Source of the DNA: CALGKJ01 sp049322695
GTDB lineage: Bacteria > Bacillota > Clostridia > Lutisporales > Lutisporaceae
Assembly: GCA_049322695.1 (NCBI GenBank)
Contig: JBMORW010000037.1
Location: 1-64,000 of the forward strand
DNA length: 64,000 nt
Direction of reading: 5' to 3'
Shown here one piece after another: positions 24,216 to 32,871 of this stretch. The translations under genes and the position numbers were made by a program. Below the pieces are notes generated by a model. It ran no database searches and had not been told where the DNA came from. It saw only the letters and a list, made by a program, of their open reading frames with translations. How positions within the stretch are numbered: position 1 is the stretch's first letter; the number at the start of each line of letters is the position of its first letter.

Positions 24216-24925
24216 TTCTTCTCTGACTCAAAGTATTTCACTATACCGCAAAATATGCTCCATGCTATTTTTTCCTGATAGTGATCTTCTCTGAGGAGTA
24301 GCTCCTCTTCATAGTTGGATAAAAAACCGCATTCGATAAGTACACCGGGCATAACGTTATCACGCAGTAAAAACACTGTATCTATAGGCTTTGCCACTCT
24401 GTCATTACCTCTGTTCAGTGTTTTTATCAGCTCTTTTTGCACCAGTTCGGCCAGTTTTTTACCTTTTATATCATTCCTATTGTAAAAAGTCTGCGCTCCA
24501 TAGTATTGTGGTTGTGGGAAATAGTTCAAATGTATGCTTACAAGTATGTTTGCACCGCTTTCATTTATCAGTTTGTGTCTGTTGAGCAGGTCTTCCCGCT
24601 TTCTATTGTGGTCTCTTCCCTCCGTATATAAGCCATAATCATCCTCTCTTATCATCAAGGCAAGTCCTCCGGCCTGTTCAATAAGCCTTCTGAGCTTCAA
24701 AGCTATTTCCAGATTTATCTGCTCTTCTACAGTGCCAAGTGAGCCTGATGCTCCCGGATCTCTTCCACCATGTCCTGCATCAATTATTACAACCATATTT
24801 TTTATCGGCAGAGAAAAAACGCTTATTGCTTCTTTTGATCCAACATATACACATATCACAATCATAAAAATCAGTAACAATCTGTAAAGCATCTTCGAGC
24901 TTCTGTGCCTGTCTATCACTATCAA
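24212..24925 (-). CDS. cwlD: Germination-specific N-acetylmuramoyl-L-alanine amidase CwlD
   Basis: Removes the peptide from muramic acid during spore cortex synthesis, a step leading to muramic-delta-lactam. The N-terminal signal anchor (about residues 12-32) is followed by an Amidase_3 domain: VVIIDAGHGGRDPGASG (first Zn histidine), a glutamate in EEQINLEIALKLRRL, NILVSIHLNYF (second Zn histidine) and GVLIECGFLSNYEEE (catalytic glutamate). Length 237, as in Bacillus CwlD. The start is TTG at 24925, five bases after AGGAG; the open frame reaches 24946. It supports an endospore-forming host. Confidence 0.92.
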   Translation of the reverse strand: MIVIDRHRSSKMLYRLLLIFMIVICVYVGSKEAISVFSLPIKNMVVIIDAGHGGRDPGASGSLGTVEEQINLEIALKLRRLIEQAGGLALMIREDDYGLYTEGRDHNRKREDLLNRHKLINESGANILVSIHLNYFPQPQYYGAQTFYNRNDIKGKKLAELVQKELIKTLNRGNDRVAKPIDTVFLLRDNVMPGVLIECGFLSNYEEELLLREDHYQEKIAWSIFCGIVKYFESEKK

Positions 24926-25053
24926 CCGCACTCCTGCCACCACCAATTCTGTTTTTATTTGCTATAAATACTTTAAGATGTAATACCGCTACTTTATAAT
25001 GTTATTTGCATAAAAGAACTATTATGCATATATTCAATTTGAAGTTTGGGTTT

Positions 25054-25084
25054 TGATGTCTATTTTAGTTTTGTATGTTATAAT
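25054..25084 (+). promoter_or_regulatory. Putative promoter of the aminopeptidase pair
   Basis: An extended -10, TGtTATAAT, ends at 25084. TTGATG at 25054-25059 is a candidate -35 but with a long 19-bp spacer. Confidence 0.5.
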
Positions 25085-25127
25085 AGTTTTGGGGATAACG
25101 AAGTATTTTTATGGGAGGTATTCAGAT

Positions 25128-26231
25128 TTGATCGATAGCAGACATTCTAAAATGGCCAAGGTACTAGTTGAATATTCACTGTCAATTAAAAAGGGAGACT
25201 ATTTTATAATCAGCGGCAATGATATCAGCATACCGCTTATAAGAGAGGTATACAAGGAAGCTCTACTAAAGGGTGCCTTACCCGAGGTGCTTGTTATGGA
25301 TGAACAGCTTCTGGAGCTGAAGTTAAAGTATGGAAATGAGGAGCAGCTTGGTTTCACTTCACCTGTTTATTCACACATTATGGAGAATTGTGATGCTTTC
25401 TTACGTATAGGCGGCTCTTATCATACTAAAAGCTTACAGAACTACGATTCATCTAAAATCAGCCTAATGGAGGTTGCAAATAAAAAAGCCAGCAAAATAA
25501 TGCAGCAAAGAGCTTTTGAGGGTAAGATGCGATGGTGTATAACACAGTATCCTACCCATGCAGGTGCAATGGAAGCTGATATGTCACTTGCAGAGTTCGA
25601 GGAATTTGTTTATTCTGCATGCTTTGTTGATAAGGATGATCCTATTCAGGAGTGGTTAAATCTTAAGGAAGAACAACAGAAAATAATAGACTATATAAGT
25701 AAAAAGAACCATATTAGAGTAGTGGCTGATGGAACTGACCTGACCCTCAGAGTTGGAGGGCGTACTTGGGTAAACAGCTGTGGCACTACCAACTTTCCAA
25801 GCGGAGAAGTATATACCGGACCCATTGAAGATTCTCTTAACGGACATATTAGATATACCTTCCCGGCAATAAAATCAGGCAAGGTTGTTGAAGATGTTCA
25901 ACTTACCTTTGAAAACGGCAAGGTTGTAAAGGCGTCTGCAAAGTCTGGTGAAGATCTGCTTCACACAATGATAAACCTTGATGCCGGCTCCTGCTATGCA
26001 GGTGAATTTGCAATAGGTACTAACTACGGAGTGCAAAAATTCACAAAAAATATACTGTTCGATGAAAAAATCGGTGGTACAATACATATTGCTTTAGGTT
26101 CAGCTTATCCTGCAACCGGTTCAAAGAATCAATCCTCCCTGCATTGGGATATGATATGTGATATGAGAAACGGCGGAGAGATATATGCCGACGGCGAGCT
26201 TTTCTATAGAGACGGCAAAGCATTGATTTAA
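25128..26231 (+). CDS. M29 family aminopeptidase (copy A)
   Basis: Metal-dependent aminopeptidase of the thermophilic aminopeptidase (AmpS/AmpT, M29) family. Family metal-site motifs are all present: GEVYTGPIEDS, AGEFAIGTN, then HIALGSAYP with the His and Tyr ligands, and LHWDMICDM. Length 367 residues with start TTG at 25128, nine bases after GGGAGG; upstream in-frame hydrophobic residues are not part of the gene, because the downstream paralogue starts at the same point. Likely releases N-terminal residues from peptides. It forms a tandem pair with the next gene, 12 bp apart. Confidence 0.93.
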   Translation: MIDSRHSKMAKVLVEYSLSIKKGDYFIISGNDISIPLIREVYKEALLKGALPEVLVMDEQLLELKLKYGNEEQLGFTSPVYSHIMENCDAFLRIGGSYHTKSLQNYDSSKISLMEVANKKASKIMQQRAFEGKMRWCITQYPTHAGAMEADMSLAEFEEFVYSACFVDKDDPIQEWLNLKEEQQKIIDYISKKNHIRVVADGTDLTLRVGGRTWVNSCGTTNFPSGEVYTGPIEDSLNGHIRYTFPAIKSGKVVEDVQLTFENGKVVKASAKSGEDLLHTMINLDAGSCYAGEFAIGTNYGVQKFTKNILFDEKIGGTIHIALGSAYPATGSKNQSSLHWDMICDMRNGGEIYADGELFYRDGKALI

Positions 26232-26243
26232 GGAGGGGATATG

Positions 26244-27347
26244 ATGAAAGACTCTAGAATCAACAAAATGGCAAAAGTCCTAGTTAATTACAGCATGGGA
26301 ATAAAGAAGGGTGATCTCTTTGGTATAAACGGCTATACCATCTCTGAGCCTCTTATGCTGGAGGTCTATAAGGAAGCACTGCTGGCCGGTGCTAATCCCA
26401 TTCTGATGCCTTTAATAGATGAAGGGATGGAGCTTCTGGTAAAGTACGGAAATGATAATCAAATTGCTTTTCCTAATCCCTTTGAGGAAATGTTCGTAGA
26501 AAAGGGAGATGCTTGGCTGACTGTTTGGGGTCAAAAGAACACCAAGAATATGTCCAACGTAGATCCTAATAAGCTTCAATTGCGAGCCAAAGGCGGAGCT
26601 CATATTACGAAGAGATACATGGAACGCATGAGCACCGGTGAACTGAGATGGTGCGGCACTCAGTTTCCTACATATTCAGCTGCAATGGATGCAGATATGT
26701 CTTTAATGGAGTACGAGGAGTTTGTATTTGATGCCTGTTTATTGAATTATGATGATCCCGTAGCTGAATGGATAAAGGTACACCAGCTCCAGGAAAAATA
26801 TGTGGATTACCTAAATAATAAATCAGAATTTGAAGTGAAGTCCAAGGACACCCATATTGTTTTTAGTACTAAAGGACGCAAATGGGTAAACTGTGACGGC
26901 AAGGTCAACTTCCCTGATGGAGAAATATATACCTCACCGGTGGAGAGCTCCATTAACGGTAAAGTACGCTTCTCCTTCCCGGCTATATATATGGGAAAAG
27001 AGGTTGAGGATGTTGAGCTTACCTTTGAAAACGGTAAAGTGGTTAAAGCAACAGCAAAGAAAGGCGAGGAGTTCCTTAACTCAATACTTGATACAGATGA
27101 AGGAGCGAGATTTGTAGGAGAATTTGCCATCGGTACTAACAATAATATCAAAAAATTCACAAAGAATATTCTCTTTGATGAAAAGCTGGGAGGTACCATC
27201 CACATTGCAGTAGGTGGAGGCTTCTCAAAAATCGGCGGTAAAAATGTATCCGCTATACACTGGGATCTTATATGCGATATGAAGGATGGCGGAGAAATAT
27301 ATGCAGATGGTGAGCTTTTCTATAAGGAAGGAAGGTTTCTTATATAG
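26244..27347 (+). CDS. M29 family aminopeptidase (copy B, Tyr ligand replaced)
   Basis: A tandem paralogue of the preceding gene, also 367 residues if started at 26244, five bases after GGAGGGG (26241 is also possible). It keeps GEIYTSPVESS, VGEFAIGTN and IHWDLICDM, but the HIALGSAY segment is HIAVGGGF, so the Tyr that lies seven residues after the His and serves as a metal-site residue in the family is Phe. That could alter activity or specificity. The pair shares one promoter upstream of copy A and a terminator after copy B. Confidence 0.92.
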   Translation: MKDSRINKMAKVLVNYSMGIKKGDLFGINGYTISEPLMLEVYKEALLAGANPILMPLIDEGMELLVKYGNDNQIAFPNPFEEMFVEKGDAWLTVWGQKNTKNMSNVDPNKLQLRAKGGAHITKRYMERMSTGELRWCGTQFPTYSAAMDADMSLMEYEEFVFDACLLNYDDPVAEWIKVHQLQEKYVDYLNNKSEFEVKSKDTHIVFSTKGRKWVNCDGKVNFPDGEIYTSPVESSINGKVRFSFPAIYMGKEVEDVELTFENGKVVKATAKKGEEFLNSILDTDEGARFVGEFAIGTNNNIKKFTKNILFDEKLGGTIHIAVGGGFSKIGGKNVSAIHWDLICDMKDGGEIYADGELFYKEGRFLI

Positions 27348-27362
27348 ATTTCCAATTAGCTG

Positions 27363-27398
27363 TTAAAAGGCTGTCAGTTAACTATGACAGCCTTTTAA
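27363..27398. terminator. Bidirectional terminator
   Basis: TTAAAAGGCTGTCA and TGACAGCCTTTTAA form a perfect 14-bp stem between convergent genes. Confidence 0.85.
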
Positions 27399-27409
27399 AT
27401 ATTGTAAAG

Positions 27410-28009
27410 CTACTCTATTTTCTTAATCTCTTCCATCATTTTCCTGAGCTTTTTCCCCTCTTTTACAGCTTCCTTCTGTGCGGCTGCATTTTCCTTTATA
27501 TGTATGTTGTCAACATTGGATACTATCAGCTTGCCTGTTATTCTTGCATTGATACATTTATGGAAAATATCCAGTGTCTTTAGAGTGCAGTCGAAGTAGT
27601 CCTCCTGCTGCTGAGGACCTGCAGTGCAGACAACATATCCAAGCCTAGGCCTTCTTTTTATTATACTGCTGTCATTCAGAATATATTTACTTGCCCACAC
27701 TGCCTGACATCTGTCTATGAGCTTTTTTAGGTGAGAAGTCACGTTATGAAAATACACAGGTGTAGCAGTAATAACTATATCTGCCTTATCAAGTATCTTA
27801 TATATCTCTTGCATTTCATCCTTTATTATGCAATTTCCCTCCTTAAAGCAGCGGCTGCAAGAATTGCAGTGCTGAATATCCGGAGAAGAGGCGTATATCT
27901 TTACTACTGCTGCTTTGTCAGCTCCTATTCCCTCAAGTACCTTGTCAAGCAGCATATCACTATTCTGATTTCTTCTTGGACTTCCATATATGGCTGCTAT
28001 CCTAATCAT
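27410..28009 (-). CDS. Iron-sulfur flavoprotein / NADPH-dependent FMN reductase
   Basis: A 199-residue flavodoxin-fold protein with IAAIYGSPRRNQNSD (FMN loop) and HCNSCSRCFKEGNC, the compact C-x2-C-x2-C-x5-C 4Fe-4S motif. TATPVYFHNVTSHLKKLIDR is typical of iron-sulfur flavoproteins. It overlaps folK by 4 nt (ATGA), so it is co-transcribed with the folate genes. A role in folate metabolism is not established; a redox service function such as pterin reduction is an inference. A second member of the family is at 1505-2290. Confidence 0.88.
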   Translation of the reverse strand: MIRIAAIYGSPRRNQNSDMLLDKVLEGIGADKAAVVKIYASSPDIQHCNSCSRCFKEGNCIIKDEMQEIYKILDKADIVITATPVYFHNVTSHLKKLIDRCQAVWASKYILNDSSIIKRRPRLGYVVCTAGPQQQEDYFDCTLKTLDIFHKCINARITGKLIVSNVDNIHIKENAAAQKEAVKEGKKLRKMMEEIKKIE

Positions 28010-28482
28010 AAAATCTTCCTTATCCTTTCTCCCTTAAGGCTTTTAATAATATCTGCAATATACTGTCCATGGATGACCAAATCATCTGCTATTTCATATA
28101 AAGGCACCATTACAAAAGCTCTCTCAGTCATTCTTGGATGAGGTATTGTCAGTTTCACTTCATCAATATGTAAATCATCATAGAGCAGTATGTCAACATC
28201 AATTATTCTGGGACCCCATCTTATTAATCTTTCTCTCTTGAGCTCAGCTTCAATATTGCTGCATACATCCAGAAGCTCATAAGGCTTAAGAGATGTTTTT
28301 ATTTCTACAACAATATTGTAAAACCAGTCCTGTTCCTTATAACCCACAGGCTCTGTCTCATACATGTATGATTTTTTAATAATCTCTATAGCTTCATTTG
28401 CTTCTATCATCTTGAGAGCATATACTATATTTGCTTCCCTGTCACCTATGTTGCTCCCTATTCCCAGATAAGCCCTACTCAT
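28006..28482 (-). CDS. folK: 6-hydroxymethyl-7,8-dihydropterin pyrophosphokinase (HPPK)
   Basis: Transfers pyrophosphate from ATP to hydroxymethyl-dihydropterin in folate synthesis. It has AYLGIGSNIGDREANI at the N-terminus, YETEPVGYKEQDWFYNIVVEI and RWGPRIIDVDILLYDD with the metal-binding aspartates, then LTIPHPRMTERAFVMVPL. The start is set at 28482 (MSRAYLG), with CAGGAG upstream and an 8-nt overlap with folB. 158 residues, normal for the family. Confidence 0.95.
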   Translation of the reverse strand: MSRAYLGIGSNIGDREANIVYALKMIEANEAIEIIKKSYMYETEPVGYKEQDWFYNIVVEIKTSLKPYELLDVCSNIEAELKRERLIRWGPRIIDVDILLYDDLHIDEVKLTIPHPRMTERAFVMVPLYEIADDLVIHGQYIADIIKSLKGERIRKIL

Positions 28483-28840
28483 TTCTTTTTCTCCTGATTT
28501 CAACACCAAAATATTCAAATATTCCTGATATAGGGGCATTGGGCTTTTTTATATTAACAATAACCTCAAGCACATTTTCATAGCCTTCAATAATACTTTG
28601 AGCTATGTTCTCTGCTAGAGCTTCCAGCAGTTTGAAGCATTTCTTCTCTACTATAGCCTTAACCATAGCGTATACTTCTGCATAATTTACTGTATCAGTA
28701 ACGCTATCAGTATTCCCTGCTTTTTTAAGATCGGTAAGCAGCTCAACACTTACAATAAATCTCTGTCCCAATTTATTTTCTTCCGTGAGAACTCCGTGAT
28801 AGCCGAAAAAGACCATGTCTTTCATTGTTATTTTATCCAT
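28475..28840 (-). CDS. folB: Dihydroneopterin aldolase
   Basis: Converts 7,8-dihydroneopterin to 6-hydroxymethyl-dihydropterin. A 121-residue FolB with DMVFFGYHGVLTEENKLGQRFIV (substrate-binding Tyr and Glu), NYAEVYAMVK and KPNAPISGIFEYFGVEI with the catalytic lysine. Its ATG shares a base with the folP stop (TAATG) and its end overlaps folK. Confidence 0.95.
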   Translation of the reverse strand: MDKITMKDMVFFGYHGVLTEENKLGQRFIVSVELLTDLKKAGNTDSVTDTVNYAEVYAMVKAIVEKKCFKLLEALAENIAQSIIEGYENVLEVIVNIKKPNAPISGIFEYFGVEIRRKRNE

Positions 28841-29691
28841 TAGTATCTCCTCACTATTGCATCAGTAACCTTTACAGCTCTATAGTTTTCCATGATATCA
28901 TGAACACGTATAATATCAACACCTTGGATTATACCCATTACTGTGGTTGCCAATGTACCCTCTACCCTCTCCTTGGGAACAAGATTCAACAGCTTACCCA
29001 ACATTGACTTTCTGGAGGTCCCCAGTAGTATGGGATAACCAAGATCATTCAGTTCACCCAGCCTGGACATTACCTCAATATTCTGCTCAGGTGTCTTTCC
29101 GAAGCCTATGCCAGGATCTATTATTATTTTTTCAGATTCTATTCCTGCCTTTAAACCTATTTCTATAGAGCGCTGAAGGAAGGAGCAGATTTCAGCCATT
29201 ATATCGTTTTTATATTCAGTACCATTCTGATTGTGCATTATTACTACGGGTACCTTATACTTTGCAATTACCGAAGCCATATCCCGGTCCCTCTGCAGGC
29301 CCCATACATCATTAATCATTGCGGCACCTGCCAATATAGCCTTTTCAGCTACAGCAGCCTTGTAAGTATCTACTGATATGGGTATATCAATTTCTATGCT
29401 CAGCCTTTCCAGTACCGGTATAACTCTCTTAAGCTCTTCCTCTGCAGAAACCTCCTGATGACCCGGTCTTGTAGACTCCCCACCGATATCAATAATGTCT
29501 GCACCCTCTGCAGCCATCAGCTTTGCATGCTTTACTGCACTGTCTATACTGAAGAAGTCACCTCCATCCGAGAAGGAATCAGGAGTAACATTGAGTATTC
29601 CCATAATATGTGTTCTTGTACCCAATTCAAGCTTTTGCTTTCCAAAATCAATATATCTTTTACGATGTATATTGCACTTTATACCACGCAT
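28840..29691 (-). CDS. folP: Dihydropteroate synthase
   Basis: Condenses hydroxymethyl-dihydropterin pyrophosphate with p-aminobenzoate. It has IMGILNVTPDSFSDGG (pterin site), IIDIGGESTRPG, ISVDTYKAAVAEKA, MINDVWG, DPGIGFGKT and LLGTSRKSMLG, with C-terminal RVHDIMENYRAVKVTDAI. The start at 29691 follows GGAGGG by six bases; the frame is open to 29721. 283 residues. It provides PABA coupling together with pabABC about 2 kb upstream in transcription order. Confidence 0.95.
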   Translation of the reverse strand: MRGIKCNIHRKRYIDFGKQKLELGTRTHIMGILNVTPDSFSDGGDFFSIDSAVKHAKLMAAEGADIIDIGGESTRPGHQEVSAEEELKRVIPVLERLSIEIDIPISVDTYKAAVAEKAILAGAAMINDVWGLQRDRDMASVIAKYKVPVVIMHNQNGTEYKNDIMAEICSFLQRSIEIGLKAGIESEKIIIDPGIGFGKTPEQNIEVMSRLGELNDLGYPILLGTSRKSMLGKLLNLVPKERVEGTLATTVMGIIQGVDIIRVHDIMENYRAVKVTDAIVRRY

Positions 29692-29772
29692 TCCTAACCC
29701 TCCAAGTAAAATTCTTTTCACCCCAAGCTGCTGCTTTTAATGGTTGAAGGCGCCAATGTCAGGAGACTTTAT

Positions 29773-30336
29773 TTATCTTGAGTTAATCAGAGACATTACT
29801 TCAGCTCTTGCAGCAGCGTTTTTGTTAAACACACCTCTTACAGCTGAAGTCACAGTCTTTGAGCCGGGCTTTTTTACCCCTCGCATTGTCATACACATAT
29901 GTTCAGCTTCTACAACAACTACTACACCATAAGGACTAAGTGCCTCCATAAGACTATCTGCTATAGTAGCAGTAATCCTTTCCTGAAGCTGCGGCTTTTT
30001 AGCCACTGCTTCCACAGTCCTGGCAAGCTTGCTGAGTCCTGTAAGCCTTCCTCCCTTTGGAAGATATGCCACATGTGCTTTCCCAAAGAAGGGTACAAGA
30101 TGATGCTCACAGGTAGAATAAAAGGGTATATCCTTTACCAATACCAGCTCTTCGTGCTGCTCCTCTTGAAAATAGACCTTAAGATGGCTCTTTGGATCAT
30201 CTGTAATTCCTGAAAAAATTTCTTCATACATGCGCGCTATTCTGGCAGGGGTCTCTCTCAAGCCTTCTCTGTCAGGATCCTCACCTATAGCCTCCAATAT
30301 ATCTCTAATTGCTTTTTCAATTTTTTCCTTATCCAT
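29773..30336 (-). CDS. folE: GTP cyclohydrolase I
   Basis: First enzyme of tetrahydrofolate synthesis, converting GTP to dihydroneopterin triphosphate. A 187-residue FolE with DIPFYSTCEHHLVPFFGKAHVAY (Zn-binding Cys and His), GLSKLARTVEAVAKKPQLQERIT and EAEHMCMTMRGVKKPGSKTVT with the second Zn cysteine. First gene of the folE-folP-folB-folK-isf run; the gap to folP is 81 bp. Confidence 0.97.
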   Translation of the reverse strand: MDKEKIEKAIRDILEAIGEDPDREGLRETPARIARMYEEIFSGITDDPKSHLKVYFQEEQHEELVLVKDIPFYSTCEHHLVPFFGKAHVAYLPKGGRLTGLSKLARTVEAVAKKPQLQERITATIADSLMEALSPYGVVVVVEAEHMCMTMRGVKKPGSKTVTSAVRGVFNKNAAARAEVMSLINSR

Positions 30337-30364
30337 ATTTATACCTCTTTCAACAATATATTAA

Positions 30365-30564
30365 CCTCTAACTACTGGCCACTAACCGATAACCTAACAA
30401 CTATTTTCTGACTACTGACAGCTAACAGATGCGAGTAGTGCTTCTGTAAAGCACACGAGTTGCCAGTGATCAGCAAGCCTTTGCTATCCTTTTGACACCC
30501 GTATCCACTTCTAATGTCCCCTGACACCTGTTCTCTGTTCCCAGTTACTAGTGACCAGTGACTC
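30365..30564. repeat. Heptad-repeat intergenic element (copy 2)
   Basis: Degenerate 7-bp units such as CTAACTA CTGGCCA CTAACCG on the left and CAGTTAC TAGTGAC CAGTGAC on the right, with a GTAGTGCTTCTGTAAAGCAC hairpin core at about 30432. It spans the folE-pabC gap and runs into the pabC reading frame. Confidence 0.65.
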
Positions 30565-31368
30565 AATCATCTTCCTATACTCATTATCCAGCATACTCGT
30601 TATCCCATCGCTTTTAAGCTCATAAACATTTCCGTCAATTTGCTTTACCGGCATTATCCCCATTAATGAGTTTGTTATGAATACTTCATCTGCTTTAAAA
30701 AGCTTTTCAGGGCTATAAAATCCTTCATCTATACATATGTTTAAAGAACTTGAAAGCTCCAAAACCTGCTTTCTGGTTATACCCGGCAGGACTCCGCATT
30801 CTACAGAAGGTGTATACAGATTGTTTCCCTTTAACCAGAATATATTGGATATAGAGCCCTCCGATACAAATCCGCTGCTGTTTAGCAATAGCGCTTCATC
30901 ATAACCTGCTTCATCTGCTGTCCTCTTTGCTAATATATTATCCAAATAGTTTATGGACTTCACTCTGCTTAAGGGTGAATATTCATTCCTTCTTATATCT
31001 GAAAGGCACAGCTTAAAGCCCTTTTCATAGCTGACTTGAGGATAAACCTTGCTTCTTGTCTTCATTGTAACTGCACAATTTGTACTCTCTTTCAAGCAAT
31101 CAAGCCTTAAGCTGCCGTTTTTTATCCCATTTAGCTTCATTAGCTTATAAGCATTTTCCAGCAGCAATGAATTTTCAAGTAAATAATCCATATGCAGTAA
31201 TACACATGAGGCCCTCAATCGTTCAATATGCTCGTTCCAAAAAAGTAATCTGCCATCCAGTACTCTGATAGTCTCAAACACTCCATAGCCATAAGCTAAA
31301 GCCGGACTATCAGCATCGATATTAAACTGTTGTGATTCTATTATTTCATTGTTATAGATTATATACAA
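30511..31368 (-). CDS. pabC: Aminodeoxychorismate lyase (class IV aminotransferase fold)
   Basis: PLP enzyme that releases p-aminobenzoate and pyruvate from aminodeoxychorismate. It has YGYGVFETIRVLDGRLLFWNEHIERL at the N-terminus, the PLP lysine segment KSINYLDNILAKRTA, DEALLLNSSGFVSEGSISNIFW and PSVECGVLPGITRKQVLEL. TTG start. The last 17 or so residues (from ESLVTSNWEQ) are encoded by the heptad-repeat element, so the natural C-terminus has been replaced or extended. It is beside pabB and pabA. Confidence 0.92.
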   Translation of the reverse strand: MYIIYNNEIIESQQFNIDADSPALAYGYGVFETIRVLDGRLLFWNEHIERLRASCVLLHMDYLLENSLLLENAYKLMKLNGIKNGSLRLDCLKESTNCAVTMKTRSKVYPQVSYEKGFKLCLSDIRRNEYSPLSRVKSINYLDNILAKRTADEAGYDEALLLNSSGFVSEGSISNIFWLKGNNLYTPSVECGVLPGITRKQVLELSSSLNICIDEGFYSPEKLFKADEVFITNSLMGIMPVKQIDGNVYELKSDGITSMLDNEYRKMIESLVTSNWEQRTGVRGH

Positions 31369-31384
31369 CTTAATATCTCATCTC

Positions 31385-31430
31385 CTCGCATCCCGAAACT
31401 CGTAACTCGCTACCACACTCAACTCCTCCA
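31385..31430. repeat. Partial heptad-repeat element (copy 3)
   Basis: AAACTCGTAACTCGCTACC-type units at 31400-31430, followed by a GC-rich hairpin (GCCGGTGGCTGGAGGC region at 31443-31464), in the 105-bp gap between pabB and pabC. Confidence 0.5.
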
Positions 31431-31473
31431 ACGCACATCTAGCTGCCGGTGGCTGGAGGCCTGCGGCCATAAT

Positions 31474-32844
31474 CTATAGCGCCAGCGCGTTCATCATCGC
31501 CTTGGCCTTTTGCAGTGATTCCTTGTATTCCTCTTCAGGGTCCGAATCCCATACAATACCGCCTCCTGCTTGAAAATATGCGGCACCGTCCTTTAACAAT
31601 ATTGTTCTTATTACAATATTAAGGTCAATATTTCTATTAAAGCCCATATAACCAATACTTCCTGTATATATATTTCTTTGTGCGGGCTCCAGCTCATCTA
31701 TTATTTCCATAGCTCTTATTTTAGGAGCTCCAGTTATTGATCCACCCGGAAAAGCTGCCTTTATGGCATCAAACTCTGTGTATTCATCTCTGATTTTACC
31801 CGTTATTGTTGCAACAAGATGGTATACAGTAGCATATTCCTCAAGATGGAAAAGCTCCTCCACCTTCACAGAGCCGGGCTCGGACACTCTTCCAAGATCG
31901 TTTCTCTCAAGATCTACTATCATAAGAAGCTCTGACTTATCCTTCTCACTTGATAAAAGCTCCTCCCTGTATGCCAAATCCTCTTCCATGGTCTTACCCC
32001 TTGGTCTGGTACCTTTTATAGGTCTTGTCTCCATAAATCTGCTGCTTATTTTTAAAAACCTCTCAGGCGAGCTGCATAGTATATGTGCTTCTCCTATATC
32101 CATAAATGCTGCAAATGGCGCAGGGTTAATAGTACGAAGTATTTCATACAGCTCAAATGGAGATTTTGTGGTATTACATCTGAACCTTTGGGTCAGATTC
32201 GCCTGATAAATGTCTCCGGAGAGTATATACTCCCTGATATTTTCAACAGCTTTTATATAGTTTTCCTTTGTGAAATTGCTCTCATATTGAACTTCTCTAT
32301 ATTTATCATTCAAAGGCTTTGAAATTATCTTATTCTCATTACACTTTATTCTTTTTATCAGTCTTTTTACATTATCCTTTTCACAGCCTGTAAAGCCGTT
32401 GGAAGCTGCAAAGCATTCATTCGTCTTATGGTCAACTGCTATAATAGTGTCATAAAATCCGAAAAAACTATCCGGTATACATACATCATCAACTGCTTTT
32501 CTTGGCAGCTTCTCAATAAAGTGACACAAATCGTAGCCAAAATATCCCACTGCACCTCCAGTAAACGGTAAGTCATCCGAAACAGCCGCAGTATATTTAT
32601 CAAAAAGGAGCTGCAGCTCTTCAAAGGGATTTCCTTTTATACTTTTATGATAACTGCCTTGCAGTATTTCTATATCTTCATTTTTACTTTTAAAAATCAA
32701 AAAAGGCTCAGAGCCTATGAATGAATACCTTCCAAGCTTATTGCAATCCATACCGCTATCAAGAAAAAAACAATGGGAATCATCCTTCAAAATAGAAAAT
32801 AGCTCAAATGCATTTAGTTTGGTATTGAATTGTTCTTTATACAA
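31474..32844 (-). CDS. pabB: Aminodeoxychorismate synthase component I
   Basis: Aminates chorismate with ammonia supplied by PabA. A chorismate-binding enzyme with RFMETRPIKGTRPRGKTMEED, LMIVDLERNDLGRV, AAFPGGSITGAPKIRAME (the PIKGT and TGAPK signatures mark PabB) and QAGGGIVWDSDPEEEY. 456 residues. The start is TTG after GGGAGAGG. Arranged pabA-pabB-pabC in transcription order, with the folate genes following, so the region makes both folate precursors. Confidence 0.95.
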   Translation of the reverse strand: MYKEQFNTKLNAFELFSILKDDSHCFFLDSGMDCNKLGRYSFIGSEPFLIFKSKNEDIEILQGSYHKSIKGNPFEELQLLFDKYTAAVSDDLPFTGGAVGYFGYDLCHFIEKLPRKAVDDVCIPDSFFGFYDTIIAVDHKTNECFAASNGFTGCEKDNVKRLIKRIKCNENKIISKPLNDKYREVQYESNFTKENYIKAVENIREYILSGDIYQANLTQRFRCNTTKSPFELYEILRTINPAPFAAFMDIGEAHILCSSPERFLKISSRFMETRPIKGTRPRGKTMEEDLAYREELLSSEKDKSELLMIVDLERNDLGRVSEPGSVKVEELFHLEEYATVYHLVATITGKIRDEYTEFDAIKAAFPGGSITGAPKIRAMEIIDELEPAQRNIYTGSIGYMGFNRNIDLNIVIRTILLKDGAAYFQAGGGIVWDSDPEEEYKESLQKAKAMMNALAL

Positions 32845-32871
32845 ACTGTTCCTCTCCCTGTATATCCTTTT

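Noticed and set aside
25053..25127. Hydrophobic N-terminal extension on the first M29 aminopeptidase
   Set aside because: It precedes the RBS and overlaps the promoter; the paralogue starts at the matching residue and lacks it.
31763..32206. 147-codon ORF opposite pabB
   Set aside because: It is a serine-rich shadow of pabB with no start signal.
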